The notes: a model not told the origin generated them from the letters alone. Shown: positions 1-8,000, counted from the stretch's first letter. The stretch: 11,293 bases of DNA from Candidatus Martarchaeota archaeon (GCA_023379075.1 JAMCSO010000028.1:1-11293), one strand, 5' to 3'. Numbers and translations: made by a program.

Positions 1-678
1 CAAAGATAAGCTTACTGCTTCCTCCTCGTTTCCACCAACGGCTGTCACCATTCCAAATGAGACGAGCGTCTGTGACTTGGTCTCGCTGATGCTGTCAGAA
101 AGGTTCCGCCACATTGTGACTTCGCCTTTTGCTCGGTCCAGTGCTGTTGGATTCTCTACTCTTTTCGCTAGCGCATCATTATATCTTCCCTCTGCTTCGT
201 TGAGTTTGATCTTAATTTTATTGATGTACTCATCTTTGTTTACCATATACATCTGAGTGGCTATCTTTATAGGAGTCTTTGATAGAGTTAGTACACGGCC
301 AAAAAGCCTTGAGAAATCTAGCTTCTCCTGGTCATTCATCTCTGTAGAAGATCTGTAGATTGGAATCTTTACAAATGTGCTTGCGTAAACCTCACCTTCA
401 CTCCTTGTTATTATAGAAGTTCCTGAAGACGCCATTGTAAAAGGATCATCGTTATCCAGTACTATTGCACCTCCCTTCATCCTGAATAGCGGACCTAAGA
501 GATATAAGTAATATCTTGTCGAGAATGCCAAGATGTCTATCATAAGTATGATTATCGCAATTATGAACTTAATCGCTGTGCTGATCTGGAGAGTGCTAGT
601 TATAAGGATGAGAAGAGCGGCAACGCCTACCAGAATTATGAAGACTATGCTTCTAAAGTTGAATGCCAAGCAAAACAC
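1..678 (-). CDS. VirB4/CedB-like ATPase, N-terminal part (runs off the window), with two N-terminal membrane helices
   Basis: An open frame of 226 codons runs without a stop to the left edge, so the C-terminal part is missing. Residues about 10-30 and 36-52 form two hydrophobic helices. A soluble region follows, starting near 'MKGGAIVLDNDDPF' (67-80). It contains 'VYASTFVKIP' (97-106), an acidic 'MNDQEKLDFSRLF' (114-126), a Lys/Glu-rich helical stretch (147-187) and a strand-like 'QTLVSFGMVTAVGGNEEEA' (203-221). This order (two PrgI/VirB3-like helices, then the alpha/beta N-terminal domain of VirB4/TraC-type proteins) fits a conjugation or Ced-type ATPase. No Walker motif is inside the window, so the call rests on layout and neighbours. 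The start is GTG at 678; ATG at 699 fails because the frame stops after four codons, and TTG at 669 is the alternative. The gene lies 32 bases after the last tandem paralogue and has its own TATA box. Confidence 0.55.
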   Translation of the reverse strand, partial: MFCLAFNFRSIVFIILVGVAALLILITSTLQISTAIKFIIAIIILMIDILAFSTRYYLYLLGPLFRMKGGAIVLDNDDPFTMASSGTSIITRSEGEVYASTFVKIPIYRSSTEMNDQEKLDFSRLFGRVLTLSKTPIKIATQMYMVNKDEYINKIKIKLNEAEGRYNDALAKRVENPTALDRAKGEVTMWRNLSDSISETKSQTLVSFGMVTAVGGNEEEAVSLSL

Positions 679-698
679 TCTCTCTTACAGATACTGCA

Positions 699-706
699 TT
701 TATAAA
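699..706 (-). promoter_or_regulatory. TATA box (TTTATAAA) for the VirB4-like gene
   Basis: The palindrome TTTATAAA is centred about 25 bases before the GTG at 678, which is the archaeal TATA-to-start distance. The transcript would be leaderless or nearly so. It lies between the stop of the preceding gene (711) and the start, and suggests that the ATPase can be transcribed apart from the six-gene run. A second A/T-rich stretch just upstream (ACATATAAATAG on the minus strand) makes the exact box uncertain. Confidence 0.45.
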
Positions 707-710
707 CTAT

Positions 711-1817
711 TTATATGTTTGCTGTCAGCCTTCTTGAGGTCTGTGCCATCCCTCCTATCAGATTTGCTATTGTTAGTATAGAAAAGTATGTTATTGCAAG
801 GTTCAATGCCGGGAAGAAGAGCACCGATATCCAGAAAGAACTCATCGCTGTTTTGATATCTGCTATTTGAGTCACTAGAGGGGAGCTTGGTGAGACAGTC
901 CCTGAAGGGAAGTTGCAAACCAAGCTACCTGTTGTTGGATTCTGTGAGCAATCGCTAAACTTGTTAAGGTTAACTGCAGCATTGTTAAGGCTCGTTATTG
1001 AGCTCTGGCTCGTAAAGTAAAAAGAGATAGAAAATAGTATTGGCATTATTAGGTAGAATCCTATAGCAACTGCGACCATCATCCCACCCATGCTTCTTGT
1101 CGGCAATAACGCACGAAATATTATTCCGGGTATGAGAAATACAGGTATTGCAGCGTACATCAAGAACAATATCAGATAATATTCTATATAGAGCACCATC
1201 ATCCCGTCTATTAACAGTGTTGCTATTGTTATGGAGGGATTGACAAGAAGAAACAACAGAGGATATTCGAGTGGATCTGGTATAGTCACGTGGTGCTCAT
1301 TTGGAAAATAAATAGAGATGCCAAATTTTAATGTAGAAACATAATATGCATCGTTCTCTATATAAAAGAGATTTGAAAGTACATTGTCAGTAGAATTGAT
1401 AGTCTGGCTGATATAGCTTAGAGAGGTGTTATACGGGTTTATCGGCCCTGTGACAATGCTTGGAAGGATGCCGAACATGGTGGAAGAGATGTAAAGGAAA
1501 AATGTCACTATGAGCGTTGTTGCTATAGCCTCATAGAATTCCCCAATGCCATAAGTTCTTACCCTATCGCTATTGAATACTACCCCAACCAGGAATATTA
1601 ATGTGGCTATAGTAAATGAGAATAATATTGCAACAACTGCGACAGGAGCCCAGTTGTTCCAACTTTCCACTACCGACTGGTTTATCTGGCTGCAATACCA
1701 CGGTGCCAGGGCGTTGACAGTGCCGGCTGTGCTGCAGTAGCTAAACGGGTCTGCGTGCACATTGTTTAGCAGCATTGTTGTAAAGAGAATTGCAGCAATA
1801 ATCACGCTTTTCTTCAT
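711..1817 (-). CDS. Polytopic membrane protein of a tandem VirB6/CedA-like family, copy 6 (last)
   Basis: This 368-residue protein has a clear signal peptide (MKKSVII..., likely cut after 'NNVHA', residue 22). Membrane helices follow at about 57-81 and 97-118, with the cytoplasmic motif 'GEFYEA' (92-97) between them. Further helices lie near 186-232. The central signature 'IIFRALLPTRSMGG' (232-245) runs into a helix ending in 'MP' (258-259). The last helix contains 'FPALNLAI' (335-342). The same three blocks occur in the five genes upstream, so it is a paralogue of them. Cysteines 28, 42, 290 and 301 all fall in outer segments and could form two disulfides. Sequons NQS, NTS and NST are in outer loops. 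A channel role in a conjugation-type apparatus is inferred from membrane layout and context; a family match has not been tested. Confidence 0.7.
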   Translation of the reverse strand: MKKSVIIAAILFTTMLLNNVHADPFSYCSTAGTVNALAPWYCSQINQSVVESWNNWAPVAVVAILFSFTIATLIFLVGVVFNSDRVRTYGIGEFYEAIATTLIVTFFLYISSTMFGILPSIVTGPINPYNTSLSYISQTINSTDNVLSNLFYIENDAYYVSTLKFGISIYFPNEHHVTIPDPLEYPLLFLLVNPSITIATLLIDGMMVLYIEYYLILFLMYAAIPVFLIPGIIFRALLPTRSMGGMMVAVAIGFYLIMPILFSISFYFTSQSSITSLNNAAVNLNKFSDCSQNPTTGSLVCNFPSGTVSPSSPLVTQIADIKTAMSSFWISVLFFPALNLAITYFSILTIANLIGGMAQTSRRLTANI

Positions 1818-1822
1818 TTTTG

Positions 1823-1827
1823 CACCT
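1823..1827 (-). promoter_or_regulatory. Ribosome binding site AGGTG of copy 6
   Basis: AGGTG on the minus strand sits five bases before the ATG at 1817 and overlaps the stop codon of the preceding gene (1826-1828). It supports this start and suggests coupled translation. Confidence 0.6.
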
Positions 1828-2917
1828 AAACCAAGGTTGTTAATATTGATAGGAAATCAAGCCTTTCGCCTATTGCTTGCGAGAAATCCAATACGAATGT
1901 ATCTATTATTATAAAGTTAAGTAAGGGTATAAATGTTAGCCCAACGCCTATGAACCCAGCATATATTAGAATCCCCTCTTTAAACACATCGTATAGTATG
2001 ATTAGCAGAGCTACAAGAGATGGAGACACTACGTAGGATGTTGCCCAAGAAGGCAAAATGCTTGATATGGTAGAGCTTGCTATTATACTAGCATAAGATG
2101 CGAAGACTGTTCCTATAAGAAAAGGTATGTTAATGCCACTGTGCGCTATTCCATAATCAATAACACCATATGTTATTCCTGCTAGAATCGGGTATATTAT
2201 TCCAATTCCGAATGCCAGCGCAATCATCGCTCCGCCAAATGTCCTGGTTATTCCAAACGATCGTGATATGAGCCCAATAGCCATAAGTATTGAGAAGATA
2301 AGTACGGAAGAACTAAGGATGAGGAGTTGCACCTGATTTAGGATTATGGTCAAGAATACAAGAGCATATAAAGGACCGAAGAAGGTTACTACTGGATTTA
2401 GATTCTCGGGAGATAAGGATATGGCATATTCTATGTTTGCGCTTCCAGCTGGAATGGTGATGGTTCTTTGCGGACTTATGGAGGCCAATATTGATACATA
2501 ATATACCAGAAGGTTAAGTTCTCCAACATTGTAGTTGAATTGTTTAAGGTTGCATATACTTATCACATAGAAGTTATTAACTGCAGGATTGTCGCAGTTT
2601 CCGCTGACCATCCCGAAATTTGAGAATATCTGGTGCGGATCTGCAATTATTATTGAGGTGGAAAATGCGGCAAAGATTAATATTAACACTATTGACAAGA
2701 GCAATTCGTATATCTTTATTCGTATCCAGTTGCGTATATCACTTCTTCCTATCAGGGGGCTTAATGCATAGATTATTCCGAAGATTGAGATTATTGCAAT
2801 AACCGCAGATATAACCACCGGAAACCATGAAGTGTATGGGGACGTAAGGAAATTGCATATGCTACCGAGAGGGCTGATGCCACCAGTGCATCCACTTACT
2901 AAAAGACTTGGAATCAT
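1826..2917 (-). CDS. Polytopic membrane protein of a tandem VirB6/CedA-like family, copy 5
   Basis: At 363 residues this is the smallest of the six paralogues. It lacks a standard cleavable signal; the N-terminus is a short outer segment with C10 and C21. The first helix starts at 'WFPVV' (31-35), as in its paralogues. The cytoplasmic turn reads 'RNWIRIKIYE' (62-71), and a second helix runs to about 92. An outer loop with C108 and C122 precedes helices near 178-218. The signature 'LISRSFGITRTFGG' (216-229) leads into a helix ending in 'YP' (242-243). The last helix has 'FIPLLNFIII' (329-338). The start codon shares one base with the upstream stop (TAATG), so translation is probably coupled. 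The second outer loop is shorter than in the others and has no cysteine. Function is inferred from the family and neighbours only. Confidence 0.7.
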   Translation of the reverse strand: MIPSLLVSGCTGGISPLGSICNFLTSPYTSWFPVVISAVIAIISIFGIIYALSPLIGRSDIRNWIRIKIYELLLSIVLILIFAAFSTSIIIADPHQIFSNFGMVSGNCDNPAVNNFYVISICNLKQFNYNVGELNLLVYYVSILASISPQRTITIPAGSANIEYAISLSPENLNPVVTFFGPLYALVFLTIILNQVQLLILSSSVLIFSILMAIGLISRSFGITRTFGGAMIALAFGIGIIYPILAGITYGVIDYGIAHSGINIPFLIGTVFASYASIIASSTISSILPSWATSYVVSPSLVALLIILYDVFKEGILIYAGFIGVGLTFIPLLNFIIIDTFVLDFSQAIGERLDFLSILTTLV

Positions 2918-4131
2918 TATATCAGCTTGTTGAAGAGCGTCTTGCTCTTGAGGGATGGCGACCCCAATAGATCTCCTAATTGCTCCATCAGATCAAAAGA
3001 TATTATAAATGCTATTATTATGCCTAACAACTGCAATCCAATAAACGTTATGTTATTTACAAACTGGTCAACGTTGGCACTGAGCGCACCGCCGAAATCC
3101 AATGGAATAAGCGTTTTTATAAGAGTGTAAAATGCATTCGCCCCAATGTTAGAATCGGTAGTGAAACTCGATAGCAAGTTATTAGAATTGCATAAGGTCG
3201 TTAATGCTGAGCTTGGCGAGGTGCCCGCACAGAGTATATTGGTGCTTGATTGAAGCGTTGAAGAGAGTGAGATAAATGGATAAAGCACTGCAGGAAAGAT
3301 TATATAGAACGCGATAAATAATGCAATCATGGAACCACCTGCTGCTCTTGTCCATGGAAATGATCTCAGGAGAAGACCCAAATATAAGAATAAAGGAAAT
3401 AAGAAGTAAATAAGCATCAGGAGTATGATAACTGCAAAACTCAGTGTTATTACAAGGGAAAATGAGCTGCTTTCTAGTATTATCATCTTTTGTATTACGT
3501 CTGTTCCTTCTAGAGGCTTGAAGTTAAAGCCAGGATTAATATATGCAGGTAAATAAGATACTCCGCCGCCATTTGCAGTCAGGTCTATCTGAAGGCTCTG
3601 CATAAGCTGGAGCGGCAATATAAATAATGAAAGACCAATAATGTTCTGCAATGAGTTGTCTATCGTGCCATAATAGCCATTGCATATACTTACATACATG
3701 GCATTCGTGCTTGTCACAGGAGCGACGTTGTAAGATTGAAGGCCAACAGAAGTAATTGATGACAAGAATGTCATTATGGTGTCGGTCCCGCTTATTCCAC
3801 CAACTATGAGAACCACTATGAGAAGATTTGCAAAGCTCTCCATGTATTCAGACTTTACGAAAGCTTTCAATTTCTCTATACCAAAAGCCATCCCCACCAT
3901 ATAAATAATTCCTAAGACTGTTAGGACGGTAAGTATGAGAAGCATTGTAATGCTGATCATCTCTGAGTAGGTTGAGCCATTGGACAAAGAGGTATTAATA
4001 AAGGTATTAGAGCTGCTAAAGAGGCTGTTGCATGACGGAAAGAGCACAGTGCTTATGAAGCCGGCCGCATTAGATAGGTTAGGGATTAATGCAAGGCATA
4101 TGAGAAGCATAAGATAAAAATATTTTTTCAT
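2917..4131 (-). CDS. Polytopic membrane protein of a tandem VirB6/CedA-like family, copy 4
   Basis: This 404-residue protein begins with a signal peptide (MKKYFYLML..., cut near 'LSNA', residue 22). Helices at about 60-82 and 101-115 flank the cytoplasmic 'FVKSEYMESF' (91-100). A Ser/Thr/Asn-rich outer loop follows (about 116-220). Then comes a helix at 224-252, the signature 'LLLRSFPWTRAAGG' (253-266) and a helix ending in 'FP' (279-280). The signature is close to the consensus of the six. A second outer loop contains C301 and C314, and the last helix runs at about 360-382 with the cytoplasmic tail 'MEQLGDLLG'. Mature cysteines are 34, 150, 301 and 314. The gene starts four bases after the upstream stop. 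GTGAT upstream of the ATG is the only ribosome-binding-like sequence. It is read as a channel-type subunit by similarity to its paralogues. Confidence 0.7.
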   Translation of the reverse strand: MKKYFYLMLLICLALIPNLSNAAGFISTVLFPSCNSLFSSSNTFINTSLSNGSTYSEMISITMLLILTVLTVLGIIYMVGMAFGIEKLKAFVKSEYMESFANLLIVVLIVGGISGTDTIMTFLSSITSVGLQSYNVAPVTSTNAMYVSICNGYYGTIDNSLQNIIGLSLFILPLQLMQSLQIDLTANGGGVSYLPAYINPGFNFKPLEGTDVIQKMIILESSSFSLVITLSFAVIILLMLIYFLFPLFLYLGLLLRSFPWTRAAGGSMIALFIAFYIIFPAVLYPFISLSSTLQSSTNILCAGTSPSSALTTLCNSNNLLSSFTTDSNIGANAFYTLIKTLIPLDFGGALSANVDQFVNNITFIGLQLLGIIIAFIISFDLMEQLGDLLGSPSLKSKTLFNKLI

Positions 4132-4135
4132 GTTA

Positions 4136-5614
4136 TCACAGTAGCCTGCTTAGTCCGAGCAGAGAGGTATTGCCGCCAAACAATGAGGACAGACCCATTA
4201 TTGAAGTTATTATTATAAGTAAGTTCAATATTGGAAGTATAAATCCGATTACAGAATCTATTCCATAAACATGCAGTATTGCAAGTAGCGAGTTTATGGC
4301 TTCTTTAGGGTGGCAATTAAAGTAACCATATGGGGGCAGTGCTGGAGAGATCCCTCCAAGATGGGATGAGCCGAATGAAGAAATGACTGCGAGTATCGCT
4401 CCGGCGCCAGTAACTGCACCGGATAGAGGGAAGGTGTAGTAAACAACTAATTTCAGCTCTGCTGAGAGGAGTCCTGTTGAGCCAGGAAGGCCCGATGGCC
4501 AGCACCCATTATAATTTATGGCTTCTGCAAGGTTTGGTATTACAAATAGATTTGGAGTATAACTAGGACAGGTATTTGGATCCCCAATAGTGCATTTATT
4601 ATCATTAAATGGTTTATAGTACAGGGACATTGAAGGAATTAAACTCGCCCCCACAGGCTTAATGGACGGACTTGTGAGGGAAGTATATTCAAAAATAAAG
4701 AATATTGGATATATTATAACCATTACTATGCTTATGGCCATTAATAGGCCGCCAACCTTTCTTGTCAAGAAAGATGAGTGTAGTATTATGCCGCCTGCCA
4801 AAAGATATGGCCAGATATAAATGAACAGGATAATAAACAGGAGAATGAATGTGGAGAGATAAAACAATAGGTATGCCTGTGCTTCTATCATCTTGGTGCC
4901 TCTCAGCATCATGTAATAACCTACAAATGGTTCATAGGTATATACATTCTCAGATACAAATCCCTCTCTTGGGATTATGCAGCTCGTTGGCACTATTGGT
5001 ATGCATATGCCTACTCTGGCATCGAGCTCTCGCAGGAAGGCCATATAATTCTCAAATATATAAAGGGAGTTAAGATTTGCAGCAGTTTGATTAGTCATGT
5101 TTGCATTAAGTATGTATGCAGCGGATAATCCATAATCTATATTAGTTGCTATATGAGGGCCCGGAGAAGCAGCTGCGGCTTGTGCATTAGGTATCTCGAT
5201 GTTGCAGATGGTATTTGTTGGATATCCGCTTAAGATGTCGAGCGAAGAGCCTTTGAAATTATTAGTAGGGGATGGTACAAGATAAGTATTACATATGTTT
5301 GCTAATGAGCTCGGAGGTATTGAATAAAATGTCGATAGAGAGGATGTTCCAAATGTATATAAAATGCCTATAAGGATTACAACAATTACTGTCAGGCCTA
5401 TTATCTGGCCAAATTCAGTTATTGCATTTGCTTTTATTCGCTTATTTCCCAACACTGCGCCAAGCAGGTAGTACATGCTGACTAGAGAGGCACTTGCCAT
5501 TATTGCGGCCATTATGACAGGAAGCCAATTCTGGAATGCAGAGTATGGGGTGAATATGCTTTGGGCTAACACCACAGAAGGAATGAGCGCAGATAAGAGT
5601 AGTATGCTTTTCAT
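4136..5614 (-). CDS. Polytopic membrane protein of a tandem VirB6/CedA-like family, copy 3 (largest, cysteine-rich loops)
   Basis: At 492 residues this is the longest paralogue. A signal peptide (MKSILLLSALIPSVVLA, cut before Q18) is followed by 'FQNWLPVIMAAIMA' and a helix at 31-54. The cytoplasmic turn is 'AITEFGQIIG' (64-73), where the usual YE is replaced. The second helix is at about 73-90. The first outer loop is long (about 91-242) with C108, C137, C204 and C212 and the sequons NMT and NQT. Helices at 246-276 lead into 'ILHSSFLTRKVGG' (277-289), with His in place of the usual Arg, and a helix ending in 'YP' (302-303). The second outer region (about 305-450) is also enlarged and has C341, C349, C371 and C434. 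The last helix has 'ILPILNLLII' (459-468). Eight outer cysteines suggest disulfide-braced outer domains. It starts five bases after the upstream stop. Confidence 0.7.
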   Translation of the reverse strand: MKSILLLSALIPSVVLAQSIFTPYSAFQNWLPVIMAAIMASASLVSMYYLLGAVLGNKRIKANAITEFGQIIGLTVIVVILIGILYTFGTSSLSTFYSIPPSSLANICNTYLVPSPTNNFKGSSLDILSGYPTNTICNIEIPNAQAAAASPGPHIATNIDYGLSAAYILNANMTNQTAANLNSLYIFENYMAFLRELDARVGICIPIVPTSCIIPREGFVSENVYTYEPFVGYYMMLRGTKMIEAQAYLLFYLSTFILLFIILFIYIWPYLLAGGIILHSSFLTRKVGGLLMAISIVMVIIYPIFFIFEYTSLTSPSIKPVGASLIPSMSLYYKPFNDNKCTIGDPNTCPSYTPNLFVIPNLAEAINYNGCWPSGLPGSTGLLSAELKLVVYYTFPLSGAVTGAGAILAVISSFGSSHLGGISPALPPYGYFNCHPKEAINSLLAILHVYGIDSVIGFILPILNLLIIITSIMGLSSLFGGNTSLLGLSRLL

Positions 5615-5619
5615 TTCTA

Positions 5620-6768
5620 TTAACCCCAGAAAGGACCTATCCCCATTATTCTAGATATTGAGCTGAGGCCTCCTGCAAGGCCTTGGACAAAGCCCAAAGT
5701 TATTGCAAAGTCCAATCCAAGAAGCACAATTCCCTGGAATAAGTATTCTGCAACGCTGAAACTTGCTTGCTGCATGGCTATTGGCATTGTGAATAGAGAA
5801 AGTACGCTAAGTGGCGAACTTGCCCCGAAGAGGTTGGCGAAGAAGGATATAGAATTGCTATAACCTGTTGTTTGCCAACCCCCATTGGTCGAGAACAAGA
5901 AACTTGTAGGGAGGGATGTGAGGGTATCTGTCTTAATGTATGTTGAGTAGTATGGATTACATATTGTCGTATTTTGACAGTACATCCAATTTATTATCGC
6001 ACTGTTCAAGACTATTGTCAATGGAAATACAAAATAGAGGCCTATGCTTATTGCTAAAAGAATGTTTGCTGATTCCCTCAACCTTGGACCTGTGAAAGAG
6101 AGTGATCTCAGTATTATCGCGATTGGGATCAGTAGAGCTAATCCGTATGATGCGATGAGCGGAAGTAGGATATATATTAAAAGAAGCATGCCGAAGGTTG
6201 CAGTTACAAGACTCATCATTGAACCAGCATATATGTCTGCATATGAGTAGAAAAGATTTGGCAGATTAGCAGAGAAGGAAAGTTTGCTGCTTCGGCTTGA
6301 CATGGCCTCGAGGTTCTGAATTAAGAAGTCCTGGGTAAGAATTTGTGAAGCAGTACTTGCCAATAACACATTTATTGTGTCTGCGAATAATGTTGTTGTT
6401 AGTTTCTGCCCTTGCACAAAGAGAAGGGAAGATATATAGTTCTCTGAAAATTGTATAGGGTCATTGGTCTTGGCTGAGCTGTAGGTTAATGATGATACAA
6501 CAGTGCAGGAAAATGTTGAGAAAGTTATCAGTAGTATTATTAGGAGTATGCTTACTATACCTTCAACTGCCTCGTATCTGACGATTCCTCTTAATTTTTC
6601 CCTGTTTATGAATGGAAGGATACCGCTCAGAGAGTAAAGAAGAGCTCCGATCATCATCGTTGCCATTACTACGAGAACGCTGATGCTTATCCAATCATTC
6701 CTGTTTATCGTGCCAAAACTGCAGCTTTGCTGAAAAATGTTCGGGGTCAGTACGGCCAAGAGCATCAT
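5620..6768 (-). CDS. Polytopic membrane protein of a tandem VirB6/CedA-like family, copy 2 (divergent signature)
   Basis: This 382-residue protein has only a very short hydrophobic N-terminus (MMLLAVLTP), then C16 and 'NDWISISVLVV' (24-34), which opens the first helix. The cytoplasmic turn reads 'REKLRGIVRYEAVEG' (56-70). The outer loop from about 88 to 188 is followed by helices near 189-219. The signature is altered: 'ILRSLSFTGPRLRESANI' (218-235) replaces the TRxxGG block with a longer TGPRLRES, but the following 'LLAISIG' and 'FP' (248-249) are kept. C264 and C270 lie in the second outer loop and C88 in the first. The last helix contains 'LLGLDFAITLG' (349-359). The ATG overlaps the upstream stop by four bases (ATGA), and GAGGT at 6773-6777 supports the start. 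A channel role is inferred from family and context. Confidence 0.7.
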   Translation of the reverse strand: MMLLAVLTPNIFQQSCSFGTINRNDWISISVLVVMATMMIGALLYSLSGILPFINREKLRGIVRYEAVEGIVSILLIILLITFSTFSCTVVSSLTYSSAKTNDPIQFSENYISSLLFVQGQKLTTTLFADTINVLLASTASQILTQDFLIQNLEAMSSRSSKLSFSANLPNLFYSYADIYAGSMMSLVTATFGMLLLIYILLPLIASYGLALLIPIAIILRSLSFTGPRLRESANILLAISIGLYFVFPLTIVLNSAIINWMYCQNTTICNPYYSTYIKTDTLTSLPTSFLFSTNGGWQTTGYSNSISFFANLFGASSPLSVLSLFTMPIAMQQASFSVAEYLFQGIVLLGLDFAITLGFVQGLAGGLSSISRIMGIGPFWG

Positions 6769-7973
6769 ACCAACCTCAGCTTTGATCCTATGCTTGTAAC
6801 GACACCGGTTGAGCTGCCGAGCATTCTGGCTATTGTATCCATTAGCGGTATTGCTATGGCTAGATCAAGTATAAATAACACAAACTGGACTACCAGATTA
6901 ACCGTATGGTAAACTAGATCATTTATTGTTGGGTATATGGAGTAGAGTGCAGATAAGCCAATAACTATTGAGGTGGTTGATATGCCCATATTGGTTAAGA
7001 CGCTTGTATATCCATTCACAACCAAACATATTATGCCTGAGGTGCAGGGTGGGGAGGATGGCGTGGTTGGACCATTGAAAGCGGTGTTGAGTACACTTGT
7101 TACTGGGGCATTAAGAATCACGAGAAGAGAGGGATAGATTATTGAGATGCCTATGCCTATTGCGATTAGCACACCTCCAACGCCTCGAACGAAGGGAAAT
7201 GACCTTAGTATTAAACCTATTGGGATTACTAAAAGCAGACCAACCTTCACAATGTATGGCAATAGTGCCATCTCACCCCCTATTATCACAGATATTGGAA
7301 ATAGAACTATCACTATAGTATCAGATAATATTGATTCGTAATTCCTTACAGTAATGCTATATGGTGTAAGCATCTCGTTTGTTAGACCAGCCGGTGCGAA
7401 TGCGACACCAGTTATCAAATATGGTAGTGTAATGCCAGCAGGAGTTATCACCGGAACCGGAGGAGTCGGGTCATAGTATTGTATAGTTAAAGAAGTTAAT
7501 GCGCCTATGCCGATACTCAACCCACCTATAGCATCGTAAGCGCAGGCTATGTTGTTGTCGACTCCAGTTAAGTATATCTCGCCAGAATTTACCAGCCCTG
7601 CAAGATTTGATGAATATGAGCTTGAAGGCGTTTGCCCACTTATTATCACAGCCATGCTGCTCATGAATAGCAATATAGAAAATATGCTTGCTATCAAGAT
7701 CATTGTTTTCGCTATCTCATAGTACTCTCTTTCTATCCATCCCTTAAGCCCGGCGCCGGAAAAGATCCTGCTTATTATGTAGCCTATAGCAACGACATCT
7801 ATTGAGAGAGTTAGTGCTATCAGTGATACGGCTATGGCCTCGTTATATACAGCTCCAGGTATTGTGATTGTTGTTGTAACTGGTGATCTTAATGAGCAAG
7901 AAGTAGCAGCAGATACCAAACTTGGCAGTAAGGCGATTAGCACTATAAAAATGCAGGCTTTGTTAAGAGCCAT
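6765..7973 (-). CDS. Polytopic membrane protein of a tandem VirB6/CedA-like family, copy 1 (first of the run)
   Basis: This 402-residue protein starts with a signal peptide (MALNKACIFIVLIALLPSLVSA, cut near 22). The first mature helix (45-70) is followed by the cytoplasmic 'GWIEREYYEIAKT' (78-90), the clearest form of the shared motif, and a second helix (91-111). An outer loop contains C144. Helices near 216-252 precede the signature 'LILRSFPFVRGVGG' (254-267), 'LIAIGIGISIIYP' (269-281) and a second outer loop with C310 and C316 (spacing five). The last helix has 'FILDLAIAI' (367-375) and ends in the cytoplasmic tail 'MDTIARMLG'. C26 near the mature N-terminus completes four outer cysteines. 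The gene is preceded by a TATA promoter and opens the six-gene transcript. The protein resembles VirB6/TrbL/CedA-type channel subunits in size and layout; that link is inferred. Confidence 0.7.
   Translation of the reverse strand: MALNKACIFIVLIALLPSLVSAATSCSLRSPVTTTITIPGAVYNEAIAVSLIALTLSIDVVAIGYIISRIFSGAGLKGWIEREYYEIAKTMILIASIFSILLFMSSMAVIISGQTPSSSYSSNLAGLVNSGEIYLTGVDNNIACAYDAIGGLSIGIGALTSLTIQYYDPTPPVPVITPAGITLPYLITGVAFAPAGLTNEMLTPYSITVRNYESILSDTIVIVLFPISVIIGGEMALLPYIVKVGLLLVIPIGLILRSFPFVRGVGGVLIAIGIGISIIYPSLLVILNAPVTSVLNTAFNGPTTPSSPPCTSGIICLVVNGYTSVLTNMGISTTSIVIGLSALYSIYPTINDLVYHTVNLVVQFVLFILDLAIAIPLMDTIARMLGSSTGVVTSIGSKLRLV
6773..6777 (-). promoter_or_regulatory. Ribosome binding site GAGGT of copy 2
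   Basis: GAGGT on the minus strand precedes the ATG at 6768 by four bases, or the ATG at 6765 by seven, and lies inside the end of the upstream gene. It indicates re-initiation at the ATGA overlap. Either of the two adjacent ATG codons could be used. Confidence 0.5.
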
Positions 7974-8000
7974 CTCATCATACGGTATTGGTAATAGAAA

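Noticed and set aside
697..699. ATG as start of the leftmost gene
   Set aside because: The frame from this ATG hits a stop after four codons (MQYL).
533..781. Plus-strand open frame of 82 codons
   Set aside because: It is the shadow of the partial ATPase-like gene and the end of the last paralogue; composition is Ile/Arg/Leu-biased with no recognisable pattern.
700..918. Minus-strand open frame of 72 codons
   Set aside because: It lies in another frame inside the end of the 711-1817 gene, which has a signal peptide and family motifs.
4317..4505. Minus-strand open frame inside copy 3
   Set aside because: It is rich in Arg, Trp and Ser and overlaps a well-supported coding frame.
711..7973. 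Transporter permease or respiratory-complex subunits
   Set aside because: No ABC EAA motif, no quinone or proton-channel motifs, no nucleotide-binding partner of that kind; signal peptides and large Ser/Asn-rich outer loops are unusual for those families.
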